Shown here piece after piece: positions 8,601-16,107 of a DNA stretch of 44,597 nt. This DNA is from a virus: positions 1-44,597 of the IMG/VR virus record IMGVR_UViG_3300013132_000084; one strand, written 5' to 3'. The notes below the pieces were generated by a model, which saw only the letters and a list, made by a program, of their open reading frames with translations, was not told the origin of the DNA and did not search any database. Position 1 is the stretch's first letter. Every line of letters begins with the position of its first letter. A program made the position numbers and the translations under genes.

Positions 8601-10295
8601 ATGGCACGCCCCGCAAAAAAAGATAAAGAAACAACCGCAGAAGCTTCTATGACAGAAGACTTTGCAAATGAATTAATTAAAGAAATTAACAAAACTCATA
8701 ATGAAAAAATTGCTTTCAATTTAGGAAGCGATGATGCTCCTACCAATGTTAGTAGATGGATTTCTACCGGTTCTCGTCAGTTAGATTATATCATCGCTAA
8801 TCGTAGAGATGGGGGAATGCCAGAAGGACGTATTGTAGAAATACAAGGTCCACCAGGTATCGGTAAATCAACCCTAATGGCTCAAATAGCACGTTCCACC
8901 CAAAGAATGGGTGGTATAGTTGTTTTCATTGATACTGAGAATGCGACCAATCCAGATACTCTTTCTAATATGGGAATTGATGTCGCAAGAAGATTTGTAT
9001 TCGTTCAAACTCCATGTACAGAGGAAATCCTTTCAATTATTGAAAGCACTATCCTTAAAGCCCGTACAATGACCAAAGACGTTCCTGTTACCGTTATTTG
9101 GGATAGCGTTTCTCAGTCTTCTCCAAAGGCAGAGTTGGAAGGTGACTATGATCAGAATACCATCGGTCTACAAGCCCGTGTTCTATCTAAGGGCATGAGA
9201 AAGATCGCTAACGTTATCGGTGGTCAGAAAGTCTTGTTGGTTCTTGTATCACAACAAAGAATGAAAATTGGCTGTGTTGGACCTGAGACAAATATTCAAT
9301 ATTCTTACTGTAACAAAATAAAAAATGAAACAATAAAACAAATGTTCAATGAAATGGGATATGAATTTGAACAAATGCCAACAAATCAACCAATCCCAGT
9401 AACAGGATGGGAAGTAAAAACTTTAGACGAAAAAGGAAATGTTCTTTGGAAAGATGTTAAAAATATTATAAGAAAACAAAATGCAGTTCATATGAAAATT
9501 ATCACTGCATTGTCATATACATTATCCTGCTCTCCTGAACACAAAATATATGTAAAGCATATAAGCTCTGATTCCCCCTTATATGAAGAAGTTGGAACAA
9601 TTTTTCAAAATGAAAAAGAATATGTTGTTTTAACTGAAAAAGGTTGGTCTTCATTTGAAATTTCAAAAATCGATGGAGAATTAGAGATTGCAGATTTAGA
9701 AGTCGCAGATTCTCATTCGTATTTAAGTAACGGCATTCTTTCACATAATACTATGTTTGGTGATCCGACTACAACATCTGGTGGTATGGCGATACCATAT
9801 TCTTCATCTGTTCGTATTCGTCTTGATGGCGGGTCAGCAATAAAGGATAAAGAAGAAAATACAATTGGTATTAATGTAACAGCAAGAACTATTAAGAATA
9901 AGGTTGCCAAACCATTCCGCAAGGTTGGTTTCCAAATAATGTTTGGCAAGGGAATCTATGAAAACGATGAAATCTTTGATCTTCTCCGGGAGTATTGTAA
10001 GAATTCAAAGCGGGGAGTAGAGGTAAACGGAAAAACAGTAAATCTTTCTGGGGATGCCGCTTGGAAAACTTTTACTGTTATGAACAACAAGACTGGTGAA
10101 ATAGAAACGGAAATTAAGTTTTACAAACAAGAGTTTATGCAGAAGGTAGTCAATAAACCAGAGTATTCTGATTATATCAATGCTTTAATGGATGCGGCAT
10201 TAATTCTAAATGCAGAAGAAAGTCTAGAAGAGCATTCAACATATGAAAGGTTAACAGATGGAGAAATGGCTGCGGAACAACAGGTTAATGCTTGA
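8601..10295 (+). CDS. uvsX: UvsX/RecA-type recombinase interrupted by a mini-intein
   Basis: The precursor is 564 residues; removing the intein (9273-9749) leaves a 405-residue recombinase, near T4 UvsX (391). It forms filaments on single-stranded DNA for strand exchange, replication restart and repair. Visible motifs: Walker A GPPGIGKST (83-91), IDTENA as the catalytic-Glu region (about 116-121), LLVLVSQQRMKIG before the intein, and MFGDPTTTSGG after it, which continues the RecA sequence exactly. The start at 8601 has an AGAGG ribosome site; the open frame reaches back to 8511, but that extension runs through the gp32 terminator and is rejected. It follows gp32 and precedes the dUTPase. Confidence 0.92.
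   Translation: MARPAKKDKETTAEASMTEDFANELIKEINKTHNEKIAFNLGSDDAPTNVSRWISTGSRQLDYIIANRRDGGMPEGRIVEIQGPPGIGKSTLMAQIARSTQRMGGIVVFIDTENATNPDTLSNMGIDVARRFVFVQTPCTEEILSIIESTILKARTMTKDVPVTVIWDSVSQSSPKAELEGDYDQNTIGLQARVLSKGMRKIANVIGGQKVLLVLVSQQRMKIGCVGPETNIQYSYCNKIKNETIKQMFNEMGYEFEQMPTNQPIPVTGWEVKTLDEKGNVLWKDVKNIIRKQNAVHMKIITALSYTLSCSPEHKIYVKHISSDSPLYEEVGTIFQNEKEYVVLTEKGWSSFEISKIDGELEIADLEVADSHSYLSNGILSHNTMFGDPTTTSGGMAIPYSSSVRIRLDGGSAIKDKEENTIGINVTARTIKNKVAKPFRKVGFQIMFGKGIYENDEIFDLLREYCKNSKRGVEVNGKTVNLSGDAAWKTFTVMNNKTGEIETEIKFYKQEFMQKVVNKPEYSDYINALMDAALILNAEESLEEHSTYERLTDGEMAAEQQVNA
9273..9749 (+). mobile_element. Mini-intein in UvsX (159 residues, no endonuclease)
   Basis: The insert begins with Cys1 (CVGPETNIQYSY, block A) and ends ILSHN, followed by extein Thr+1. 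Block B is TLSCSPEHKIYV with the usual Thr and His; block F is IADLEVADSHSYLSNGILSHN-like with the penultimate His and terminal Asn. The sequence QRMKIG is joined to TMFGDP by splicing, rebuilding a conserved RecA segment. The length leaves only the splicing domain; there is no room for a homing endonuclease. The insert is more A-rich than the flanking exteins. Confidence 0.93.
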
Positions 10296-10311
10296 CAAAC
10301 AAGAGGAATAA

Positions 10312-10914
10312 ATGAATACACATAATCCAAATGATGCAATTAGAATTGCAACAGAAGAACCGGTTGCAAAGAATGATTACAAAACGTTAGATAGAAATTG
10401 GTTTGATCCACAAATACCAAAAGCACCAAGAACTATTAACATTAAATTTAAGAAAATGTCGGAGACAGCTAAGATTCCAACAGCAATAAGAGATGGTGAT
10501 ATTGGTTTTGATATTTATTGTGACGAGGACTTTACAATTAAGTCGGGACAAACTAAGAAAATTAAAACTAATATTCAACTTGCTGACATGCCAATAATGG
10601 ATAATGATCGAAATCGTATTTTTATGAAGATTGAAGGTCGTTCTGGATTATCGGTATCTGGCATTTTTCCCACCGGGGGGGTTATCGATCCGACTTACAA
10701 AGGGGAAATTTGCGTTGTTCTTAACTGCTTGAATTTTAATTATAACGATTTTTCGCTCTCACCAGGCACAATTCAGACTTTTAAAAAAGGAGAACGTATT
10801 GCACAATTAGTTGTTTATAAAGTAGCTACTATGGGTGAAGTGGTTATGGAAGAAACCGATATAGTAACAGAATCTATTCGTGGACAGCAAGGTTTTGGTT
10901 CATCTGGAAAGTAA
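10312..10914 (+). CDS. dut: dUTP diphosphatase (trimeric dUTPase)
   Basis: It hydrolyses dUTP to dUMP and pyrophosphate, keeping uracil out of phage DNA and feeding dTMP synthesis. All motifs of the trimeric family are visible: motif I DIGFDIY (63-69), motif II EGRSGLSVSG (108-117), motif III GVIDPTYKGEI (123-133), motif IV KKGERIAQLVV (158-168) and the Gly-rich motif V RGQQGFGSSGK (190-200) that closes over the substrate. The first 40 residues are an extension of the usual 150-residue core. An AGAGG ribosome site precedes the ATG; it lies 16 bases after uvsX and is probably cotranscribed. A terminator follows. Confidence 0.93.
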   Translation: MNTHNPNDAIRIATEEPVAKNDYKTLDRNWFDPQIPKAPRTINIKFKKMSETAKIPTAIRDGDIGFDIYCDEDFTIKSGQTKKIKTNIQLADMPIMDNDRNRIFMKIEGRSGLSVSGIFPTGGVIDPTYKGEICVVLNCLNFNYNDFSLSPGTIQTFKKGERIAQLVVYKVATMGEVVMEETDIVTESIRGQQGFGSSGK

Positions 10915-10960
10915 AAACCTTTGTAGCCACATCTTTATAAGTTAAACGTTTAAAAGAAAG

Positions 10961-10996
10961 ACGCCGCTTGGATTTAGATTTCCCAGCGGCGTTTTT
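10961..10996 (+). terminator. Terminator after dUTPase
   Basis: An 8-bp stem ACGCCGCT/AGCGGCGT is followed by five Ts. It ends the gp32-uvsX-dut transcription block. Confidence 0.9.
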
Positions 10997-11012
10997 ATTA
11001 TTAAAAATAAAT

Positions 11013-11045
11013 CAAATAAAAAGGCGTTCCATAAAGAACGCCTTT
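11013..11045 (-). terminator. Terminator of the minus-strand block
   Basis: On the minus strand a 10-bp stem AAAGGCGTTC/GAACGCCTTT is followed by a T-rich stretch. With the preceding plus-strand terminator it forms a back-to-back pair between convergent blocks. Confidence 0.88.
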
Positions 11046-11071
11046 AACTGTTTAAATTGAATATAGAATAT

Positions 11072-11380
11072 TCAGGAAGGTTGTTCCTGGTCATCTGATG
11101 CTAGACGAGCTTGAGCAGCGGCAGCAGATGCCTGTGCTTCGCTATTAAGCTTCTCGATGTGAGCATTATATGCTTCAACATATTCAGGTGTAAGAGTTAG
11201 ATATTGTGGTCTAGTTGTTTCTGTCTCTACAACAACTGCTCTGAGATGATCAATGATATTGCTATTGGTAAGCAATGAAAGTTGGAGAAGATCTCTAACA
11301 AGAGCAATAATATCGTCGCTAAACTTAAAAGTTTTACGTTCAGTGGTAGCAGTAGTAGTTTCTTTTGTTTCTTCGCTCAT
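11072..11380 (-). CDS. Small acidic unknown protein
   Basis: The 102-residue product is not recognised. It has a Thr/Glu-rich N-terminus, a helical middle (FSDDIIALVRDLLQLSLL) and an Ala/Gln/Asp-rich tail. There are no Cys residues or membrane segments. An AAGGA ribosome site precedes the ATG. It is the last gene before the minus-strand terminator. Confidence 0.7.
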   Translation of the reverse strand: MSEETKETTTATTERKTFKFSDDIIALVRDLLQLSLLTNSNIIDHLRAVVVETETTRPQYLTLTPEYVEAYNAHIEKLNSEAQASAAAAQARLASDDQEQPS

Positions 11381-11415
11381 AAGGATTCCTTTAAACTAAT
11401 TGAATCTATTATATA

Positions 11416-11739
11416 TTATAATAAAGGAATTGGATTAATGATTTTATGTTTTTGTTCATACAATCGTTCTGGCATAATAAGCCAGCAAACAAGATCTTTA
11501 TTTAGAATCTTAAAGAAAGAATAGTATTCTGGGATACGTTGTTTTTCTCCGAGAAATAGGAAGATATCATCTTTGTTAAGATGAAGCCTTTTGTCTTCTA
11601 CAACATAGGAATGCTTCTGATAATAATAAAATTTTGCTTTTGGTTCTAAGCTAAGACGATGCCCACCCAGATCTTCTACTTTATATAAGTTACCTGTTTC
11701 TGGTTGCCAAGTAAGTTTAATTACATACTCTTTCATCAT
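11416..11739 (-). CDS. Small beta-rich unknown protein
   Basis: The start is set at the ATG at 11739, whose first base is the last base of the stop of the preceding 30-residue gene (TGATG); upstream TTG codons in frame are less likely. The 107-residue product alternates hydrophobic and charged residues (LYKVEDLGGHRLSLEP, FYYYQKHSYVVEDKRL, DDIFLFLGEK), suggesting a beta barrel. It resembles the pattern of several small proteins at 33-44 kb. Function unknown. Confidence 0.72.
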   Translation of the reverse strand: MMKEYVIKLTWQPETGNLYKVEDLGGHRLSLEPKAKFYYYQKHSYVVEDKRLHLNKDDIFLFLGEKQRIPEYYSFFKILNKDLVCWLIMPERLYEQKHKIINPIPLL

Positions 11740-11831
11740 CAACAATGATTATACAGGGCAAACAATAACATATAAATCAACAATACAAACCCTAATGGCC
11801 ATTTCAATTCTTCTTTTGATGGATCTTCCAT
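11739..11831 (-). CDS. 30-residue membrane peptide
   Basis: This very short gene is supported by its fit: its ATG overlaps the stop of the upstream gene (TAATG at 11829-11833) and its TGA overlaps the ATG of the next (TGATG at 11737-11741). The product has a charged, Pro-containing N-terminus (MEDPSKEELKWPLG), then a hydrophobic helix of about 15 residues (FVLLIYMLLFALY) and a short end NHC. It is likely a single-pass inner-membrane peptide made by coupled translation. Function unknown. Confidence 0.65.
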   Translation of the reverse strand: MEDPSKEELKWPLGFVLLIYMLLFALYNHC

Positions 11832-12121
11832 TACTTATCTATTACTCTTCTAATTACTTCCTCAATAGTAAGATTATGTTGTTTAGCCCAATCAAGAACT
11901 TTCTGTTGATTTTCTGGAGTTAGATTATAGAAAGCAGTCATTGGATCCTTATAAAAGGAAGAGTTACGCAATCTTTCTTTGCGAGGATCTAGATTTGCTT
12001 GTTTCACTGGAAGATGGTTGCCGCCATTGTCTGTAAGAACGTTTATAACTGTTTCTGCGGCGGTTAAACCGACCAGAAGTTTGGCTGGACCTGTTAGGCT
12101 ATCCCATAGTTCTTTAAACAT
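11831..12121 (-). CDS. Small unknown protein
   Basis: The 96-residue product is not recognised. It has an N-terminal amphipathic or weakly hydrophobic helix (WDSLTGPAKLLVGLTAAETVINVL), a basic middle with RKERLRNS, and a helical C-terminus (NLTPENQQKVLDWAKQHN). An AAGGA ribosome site lies before the ATG. Its stop overlaps the start of the 30-residue membrane peptide, and the two may work together at the membrane. Confidence 0.75.
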   Translation of the reverse strand: MFKELWDSLTGPAKLLVGLTAAETVINVLTDNGGNHLPVKQANLDPRKERLRNSSFYKDPMTAFYNLTPENQQKVLDWAKQHNLTIEEVIRRVIDK

Positions 12122-12196
12122 ATCTATATCCTTGTTTTAAATATCCTGATTTGTATATTCTTCTTTATTCCAGAAAAGAAAAAGAGAAGCAATTCT

Positions 12197-12355
12197 TCAA
12201 ATATTATTTCTTAGAAAGACATCTAAAATTTTAATTAGCTGCTTTTTAGAATTAATAATTCTATGAACTGCTTCTCTTTTCGAAGAAGCTATAATGCTTT
12301 CGTGTTGCTTGATAGTATCAATACTATAGATGACTGTCCAAATTTTCTTGTTCAT
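12197..12355 (-). CDS. 52-residue basic unknown protein
   Basis: A short frame runs from ATG at 12355 to TGA at 12197. The product is helical and basic (MNKKIWTVIYSIDTIKQHES...SKRE...), without a signal or metal motif. There is no ribosome site, but a strong sigma70-type promoter has its -10 box ending six bases before the ATG, so the transcript would start at or next to the start codon. If it is not translated, this stretch would be the 5' leader of the 12121 gene. Confidence 0.45.
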   Translation of the reverse strand: MNKKIWTVIYSIDTIKQHESIIASSKREAVHRIINSKKQLIKILDVFLRNNI

Positions 12356-12361
12356 ATACTA

Positions 12362-12389
12362 ATGATAGCATATGACTTATGCTTGTCAA
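12362..12389 (-). promoter_or_regulatory. Sigma70-type promoter
   Basis: Minus-strand TTGACA, 16-base spacer ending in GC, then TATCAT. The -35 box overlaps the stop of the ClpP-like gene. It would drive the minus-strand block from 12355 to the terminator at 11013. Confidence 0.75.
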
Positions 12390-13021
12390 CCTGAATGCTT
12401 GAAGTCGATCTTCATTTCAACTGCAATATTAAACGATGGAATTCCAACTTTATTAGCAAGATTATGTTTTAGGCAATCATCAGAATCAAGGAATAGATCA
12501 ATATTTTTATTCTGATGCAATAAATCGATAAAATAATGTTCTGGCTTTCCTACATTACGAGCCATCAGCTTAAAGAGGAATGTATTAAGTCTATCTGTTT
12601 CTTTAGCAGTTGCCTTGATATCTTCATTCTTTCCAAAAGAGAACGAGGAGACTTCGTGTAACATTACAGTACCACAATGACCAATAAATCGATATCCTTC
12701 TGTACCACATGAGAACAGTACAGCTCCACAAGACATTGCTTTACCTTCAACGATAGTTGCTACTGGGAGTGGGCAATTTTTAATAATATCTACCATTCCT
12801 AGCAGAGCATAAACATCTCCTCCGTAACTATCGATAACGATTGGCAGCACACCTTGCTTAGATTTTACGGCATGGTCTTCTGCTGCTTTAAATTCTTCTA
12901 TAAACTTCCTACAGTTCTCCTCGGTAAAATCTCCAGAGAAAGTAAGAGCAACTGGAAATTCCCAATGCTTTTCTGGTTCTGGAATTTTTAAACGAGGATC
13001 AATGTTAATGCTGTACTTCAT
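12386..13021 (-). CDS. ClpP-like serine protease
   Basis: The 211-residue product has the ClpP/crotonase fold signature: IDSYGGDVYALLGMVDII (63-80), the catalytic Ser97 in GKAMSCGAVLF, and the catalytic His122 in MLHEVSS. An acidic cluster (175-182, LFLDSDD) is placed where the third residue of the triad is expected. ClpP subunits (about 195-210 residues) form barrels that degrade unfolded proteins delivered by ATPases; no Clp ATPase is visible in the window. A role in prohead maturation is possible, but it is far from the capsid genes. Its ATG overlaps the stop of the exonuclease gene (ATGA), so the two are translated together. Confidence 0.82.
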   Translation of the reverse strand: MKYSINIDPRLKIPEPEKHWEFPVALTFSGDFTEENCRKFIEEFKAAEDHAVKSKQGVLPIVIDSYGGDVYALLGMVDIIKNCPLPVATIVEGKAMSCGAVLFSCGTEGYRFIGHCGTVMLHEVSSFSFGKNEDIKATAKETDRLNTFLFKLMARNVGKPEHYFIDLLHQNKNIDLFLDSDDCLKHNLANKVGIPSFNIAVEMKIDFKHSG

Positions 13022-13587
13022 TTTAGCTCCTTCAGTTTGTTTGACATTAGCTTAAATAACTGAGTTGTTATTTGAACATCTTTCTTGGCTTCATGCATAC
13101 CATCTGTATCTAAATGATAGTGTTCAGCCAAAGTTTTTAGTGAGTATGAATCATATTTTGGTAAATAGCCAGAAAAACCTAAAAACATAGCAACCGAATG
13201 GCAATCCATTTTTCTATACGAAAAATGTTTATCCCATTCAGAAGAAGAAATCAGATAATTCTTAACAAATTTAATATCTAGAGAAACGTTATGTCCCATT
13301 GGGATAATTTTTTCCCCTGAATTCATCGAATGGCGACAAATAAAGTTATTAAATTTGCCAGATGCTTCTGACATAGGTATAGAGATCTTATCATGTTCAA
13401 CAAGATTAATTCTATTAATGCTTAATGCATCGGCGCTAACCTTATATATGCCATCATCTGGCTTAATCTTAAGATCTATCTCATCTAAAACATTTAGATC
13501 TTCATTTAAGATTTGTCCATATAAGGTTAGAAGAGAATATTCTTTCTTTAGTCCGCCAAGTTCGGTATCAAAACAGAAATATTTCAT
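13018..13587 (-). CDS. DnaQ-like 3'-5' exonuclease (DEDDh)
   Basis: This protein has the three Exo motifs of the DnaQ family: FDTE (Asp7, Glu9), GHNVSLDIKFV with Asp104, and HEAKKDV with His165 and Asp170. It would remove nucleotides from the 3' end of DNA or RNA, as proofreading or RNase T-like activity. I start at the ATG at 13587, which places FDTE near the N-terminus as is usual; the frame extends six codons farther. A TTTATT-17-TATCAT promoter ends six bases before this ATG. Confidence 0.87.
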   Translation of the reverse strand: MKYFCFDTELGGLKKEYSLLTLYGQILNEDLNVLDEIDLKIKPDDGIYKVSADALSINRINLVEHDKISIPMSEASGKFNNFICRHSMNSGEKIIPMGHNVSLDIKFVKNYLISSSEWDKHFSYRKMDCHSVAMFLGFSGYLPKYDSYSLKTLAEHYHLDTDGMHEAKKDVQITTQLFKLMSNKLKELK

Positions 13588-13593
13588 TCTTAT

Positions 13594-13622
13594 ATGATAG
13601 CCCATGAATCTTTTTAAATAAA
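13594..13622 (-). promoter_or_regulatory. Sigma70-type promoter of the exonuclease-ClpP operon
   Basis: Minus-strand TTTATT, 17-base spacer ending in GC, TATCAT. The start codon of the exonuclease lies six bases beyond the -10 box, so the mRNA would be leaderless or nearly so. Confidence 0.6.
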
Positions 13623-13662
13623 CGATATGTTAATTTGGAAACCATAATTAAATTGGTATCAT

Positions 13663-16107
13663 ATGAGCAAATCTCCAAAATTAAAAGACTTATTAGAAAA
13701 TGCCGGAGATCCAATGGGTGATCCATCCTTTCGAGGTGGTCCATATGGATTTGGCGGGATTCGACAACTTTATGTAATAAATCCAGCTACTCAAGCAATT
13801 GCAAATCAAGAAAACGAAGACAATCCTCTTGATATAGATAGATTAAGTTGGGTTATGAACAAATATCGTAGACTTCCGCCATTGGAACCTCTTGATTTAA
13901 ATCCAAGATTACCAGCTCCAGCCGCAATCAAAGAAGAAGACGAAAAAAATTTAGAAGAAGAACTTCTCCTTGAAAGAGAACCTTCCGATGGTTTTTATAG
14001 AGATCTTCCAGGATATCCTCCTCAACCCAATGCTCTTGTTATGCAAGTTGATCATGTCCCGGATCCTGATGGTAAAATTAATTTAGATCCATTATCTGGA
14101 CAACCTTTAGAATTCTTAGGACCAACATTAGATTTTGCTCCAATAGATTCTATCGAAACGGAAAATTGGAATGATCTTAGTCCAGAAGAAGTAGGTGTTG
14201 TTGTAAGAACTCAACAATCTATGGAAAATGAAGGAACAGAATTACAAGAATTGTTAACTCCAGGTTCTGGACCAATGATGCGCGGCGCAAATAATGTTCA
14301 AGTTAATTCCTTAGCTCGTCCAGCACTTTATATTCCTCCCGAAGAAAAACCATATCTTGATGAACCTATCAATCCATTAGGAGGAATGGGGGCTATTGGT
14401 TTTCCAAGAAAGTATGTTCCAGATGACTGGGAAGTACGAATGAGACAAATAGATCAATATAGTATGGCTACTCAAGATATTATGGGAAGTCGTCGTCTAC
14501 AATTGCATCAAAATCCGACAATGATGCCTGAAGAAAATACTTATAATGAAGAAAAAGAAGTTTTGGATGAAGAAGCTATGACAAAAGAAAATATTTTAGA
14601 AACACCAAAATTACCGCTAGAGCAAAAGGAGCTAAGACCAAAAAGAAAAAGGTCTACTACAGCTCTTCATGAAATGATTGATGCAATTGTTTCTGAAATT
14701 GTTTTACCATCTCCAGCAGAAACAGGATTAGGCGGAGCCAAAGCTTTTAAAAGAAGTCAAGGAAACGTACAAGCTGATTTACGCAAATTAGATCCAAATG
14801 ATCCAGGAATTTTGAAGGATGTTGAAATTGTTCAACTTGATGAGGCTCTTGAAGAAGCCAAGTTCTGTATTAATTCTAAAGAAGAAAGAAAAGAAAAATT
14901 CAAGAAACACGTTAGACCAACAAAACCAAAGACTTGGGCAAAAGCTAAAAGAATGGCTAAAGAAGAATTTCATTTAAAAACAAATAAACGAATGATGAAT
15001 TGGCCAAGTGTTAGAGCTGTTGCTCGTGCAGAAGAAATATATAGAAGCATGGGTGGTAAATGGAGAAAGCAAAAGAAACGTGATCCATTTGCTAAAGATG
15101 CTGCTGGTAACTTAAAAGAATCTATTTCTTTAGATGAGGTTATTAATACGGAACTTCTTTTAGAAAAAAATGTTCCTACTAACAAAGCTTTATGGAGCCG
15201 AGCTAAAGCTGCTGCCCGAGCTAAATTTGATGTATATCCTTGTGTTCCTCTAGCTTCTAAAGCTTTAACTAAAGATGGCTGGAAAACATATAATGAATTA
15301 TCTATTGGTGATGTTATATGCACTTATAACATTTCAGAAGATTGTTTAGAATGGAAAACAATACAGCATTTGCATTTTTATAAAGATGCTGAAACTATAA
15401 ACATTTATACTCCGCAAACTAATTTTAATTTTGTTTGTACTCCAAATCATAAATGGGTATTAAAGAAGAATTGGGCAGATATAAATGAAGAAGATAAAAG
15501 AGGCTATCGTTATTGGAAAGAAGACCATTTAGTAGAAGCAAAAGATATTAATAAAAGAATGAAGATCATAACTGCTGCTAAAATGAAGAATAATAGTTCT
15601 GGTCCAATATTATTAGAAAATTTCTCAAAGTATGGTGAATCTTGGGTGCAAAAAGTTACAAGAATGACAAATCAACAGCGTGAAGCATTTTTTGCTGCGG
15701 CAATTGTTTATGATGGACATGAAAAATTATCTGAAAGCAAAGAAGAGCAGGCAGTAATTCGTTATGGATTTAGTCAAAAAAATTCAGATCATGGAGAAGC
15801 TGTAGAGATTTGTGCAGCTCTCCTAGGATATCGAGTCTCTTTTAGAGATAAAAAATATAATTCTACAATGACAGATTGGACTTTTTCTACAAGAAATTCT
15901 CAAGGAACAAACAATGTATTTACAAAGCCAGATATAATTCAGGATGTCTGGTGTCCGCAAACGGAAAATTCTACTTGGCTAATGAAACAAGATGGTATGA
16001 TTACAATTACTGGTAATTCTGCCTATGCAAATGCCTGGGCATCCAAGTGGTATAAGAGTAAAGGTGGCGGCTGGAGAAAAACTAAAGGAAAGAAGAAGAA
16101 GAAGTGA
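13663..16107 (+). CDS. Lys-rich repeat-domain protein interrupted by an intein
   Basis: The precursor has 814 residues; splicing out 15241-16017 gives 555. The N-terminal 370 residues are Pro/Glu-rich and not recognised. The C-terminal part holds two copies of a basic domain: one with WAKAKRMAKEEF...WPSVRAVARAEEIYRSMGGKWRKQK, the other with LWSRAKAAARAKFDVYP joined after splicing to SAYANAWASKWYKSKGGGWRK. This domain looks like one seen in phages and giant viruses, function unknown, possibly nucleic-acid binding. The protein ends in KGKKKKK. No ribosome site precedes the ATG, and a TTGGAA-16-TATCAT sequence abuts it, so the true start may differ. The stop overlaps the next start. Confidence 0.8.
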   Translation: MSKSPKLKDLLENAGDPMGDPSFRGGPYGFGGIRQLYVINPATQAIANQENEDNPLDIDRLSWVMNKYRRLPPLEPLDLNPRLPAPAAIKEEDEKNLEEELLLEREPSDGFYRDLPGYPPQPNALVMQVDHVPDPDGKINLDPLSGQPLEFLGPTLDFAPIDSIETENWNDLSPEEVGVVVRTQQSMENEGTELQELLTPGSGPMMRGANNVQVNSLARPALYIPPEEKPYLDEPINPLGGMGAIGFPRKYVPDDWEVRMRQIDQYSMATQDIMGSRRLQLHQNPTMMPEENTYNEEKEVLDEEAMTKENILETPKLPLEQKELRPKRKRSTTALHEMIDAIVSEIVLPSPAETGLGGAKAFKRSQGNVQADLRKLDPNDPGILKDVEIVQLDEALEEAKFCINSKEERKEKFKKHVRPTKPKTWAKAKRMAKEEFHLKTNKRMMNWPSVRAVARAEEIYRSMGGKWRKQKKRDPFAKDAAGNLKESISLDEVINTELLLEKNVPTNKALWSRAKAAARAKFDVYPCVPLASKALTKDGWKTYNELSIGDVICTYNISEDCLEWKTIQHLHFYKDAETINIYTPQTNFNFVCTPNHKWVLKKNWADINEEDKRGYRYWKEDHLVEAKDINKRMKIITAAKMKNNSSGPILLENFSKYGESWVQKVTRMTNQQREAFFAAAIVYDGHEKLSESKEEQAVIRYGFSQKNSDHGEAVEICAALLGYRVSFRDKKYNSTMTDWTFSTRNSQGTNNVFTKPDIIQDVWCPQTENSTWLMKQDGMITITGNSAYANAWASKWYKSKGGGWRKTKGKKKKK
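15241..16017 (+). mobile_element. Intein (259 residues) in the Lys-rich domain protein
   Basis: It starts with Cys1 (CVPLASKALTKDGWKTYNEL, block A) and a block with IGDVICTYN, has block B NFVCTPNHKWVL, and ends TWLMKQDGMITITGN before extein Ser+1. The penultimate residue is Gly, not His, as in several phage inteins with the ...TTENGTW...TGN ending. The middle has an AAAIVYDGHE segment and GFSQKNSDHGEAVEICAALLGY, resembling a reduced LAGLIDADG (DOD) endonuclease, probably inactive. The insertion splits the conserved YP-SAYAN motif of the host domain. Confidence 0.92.
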
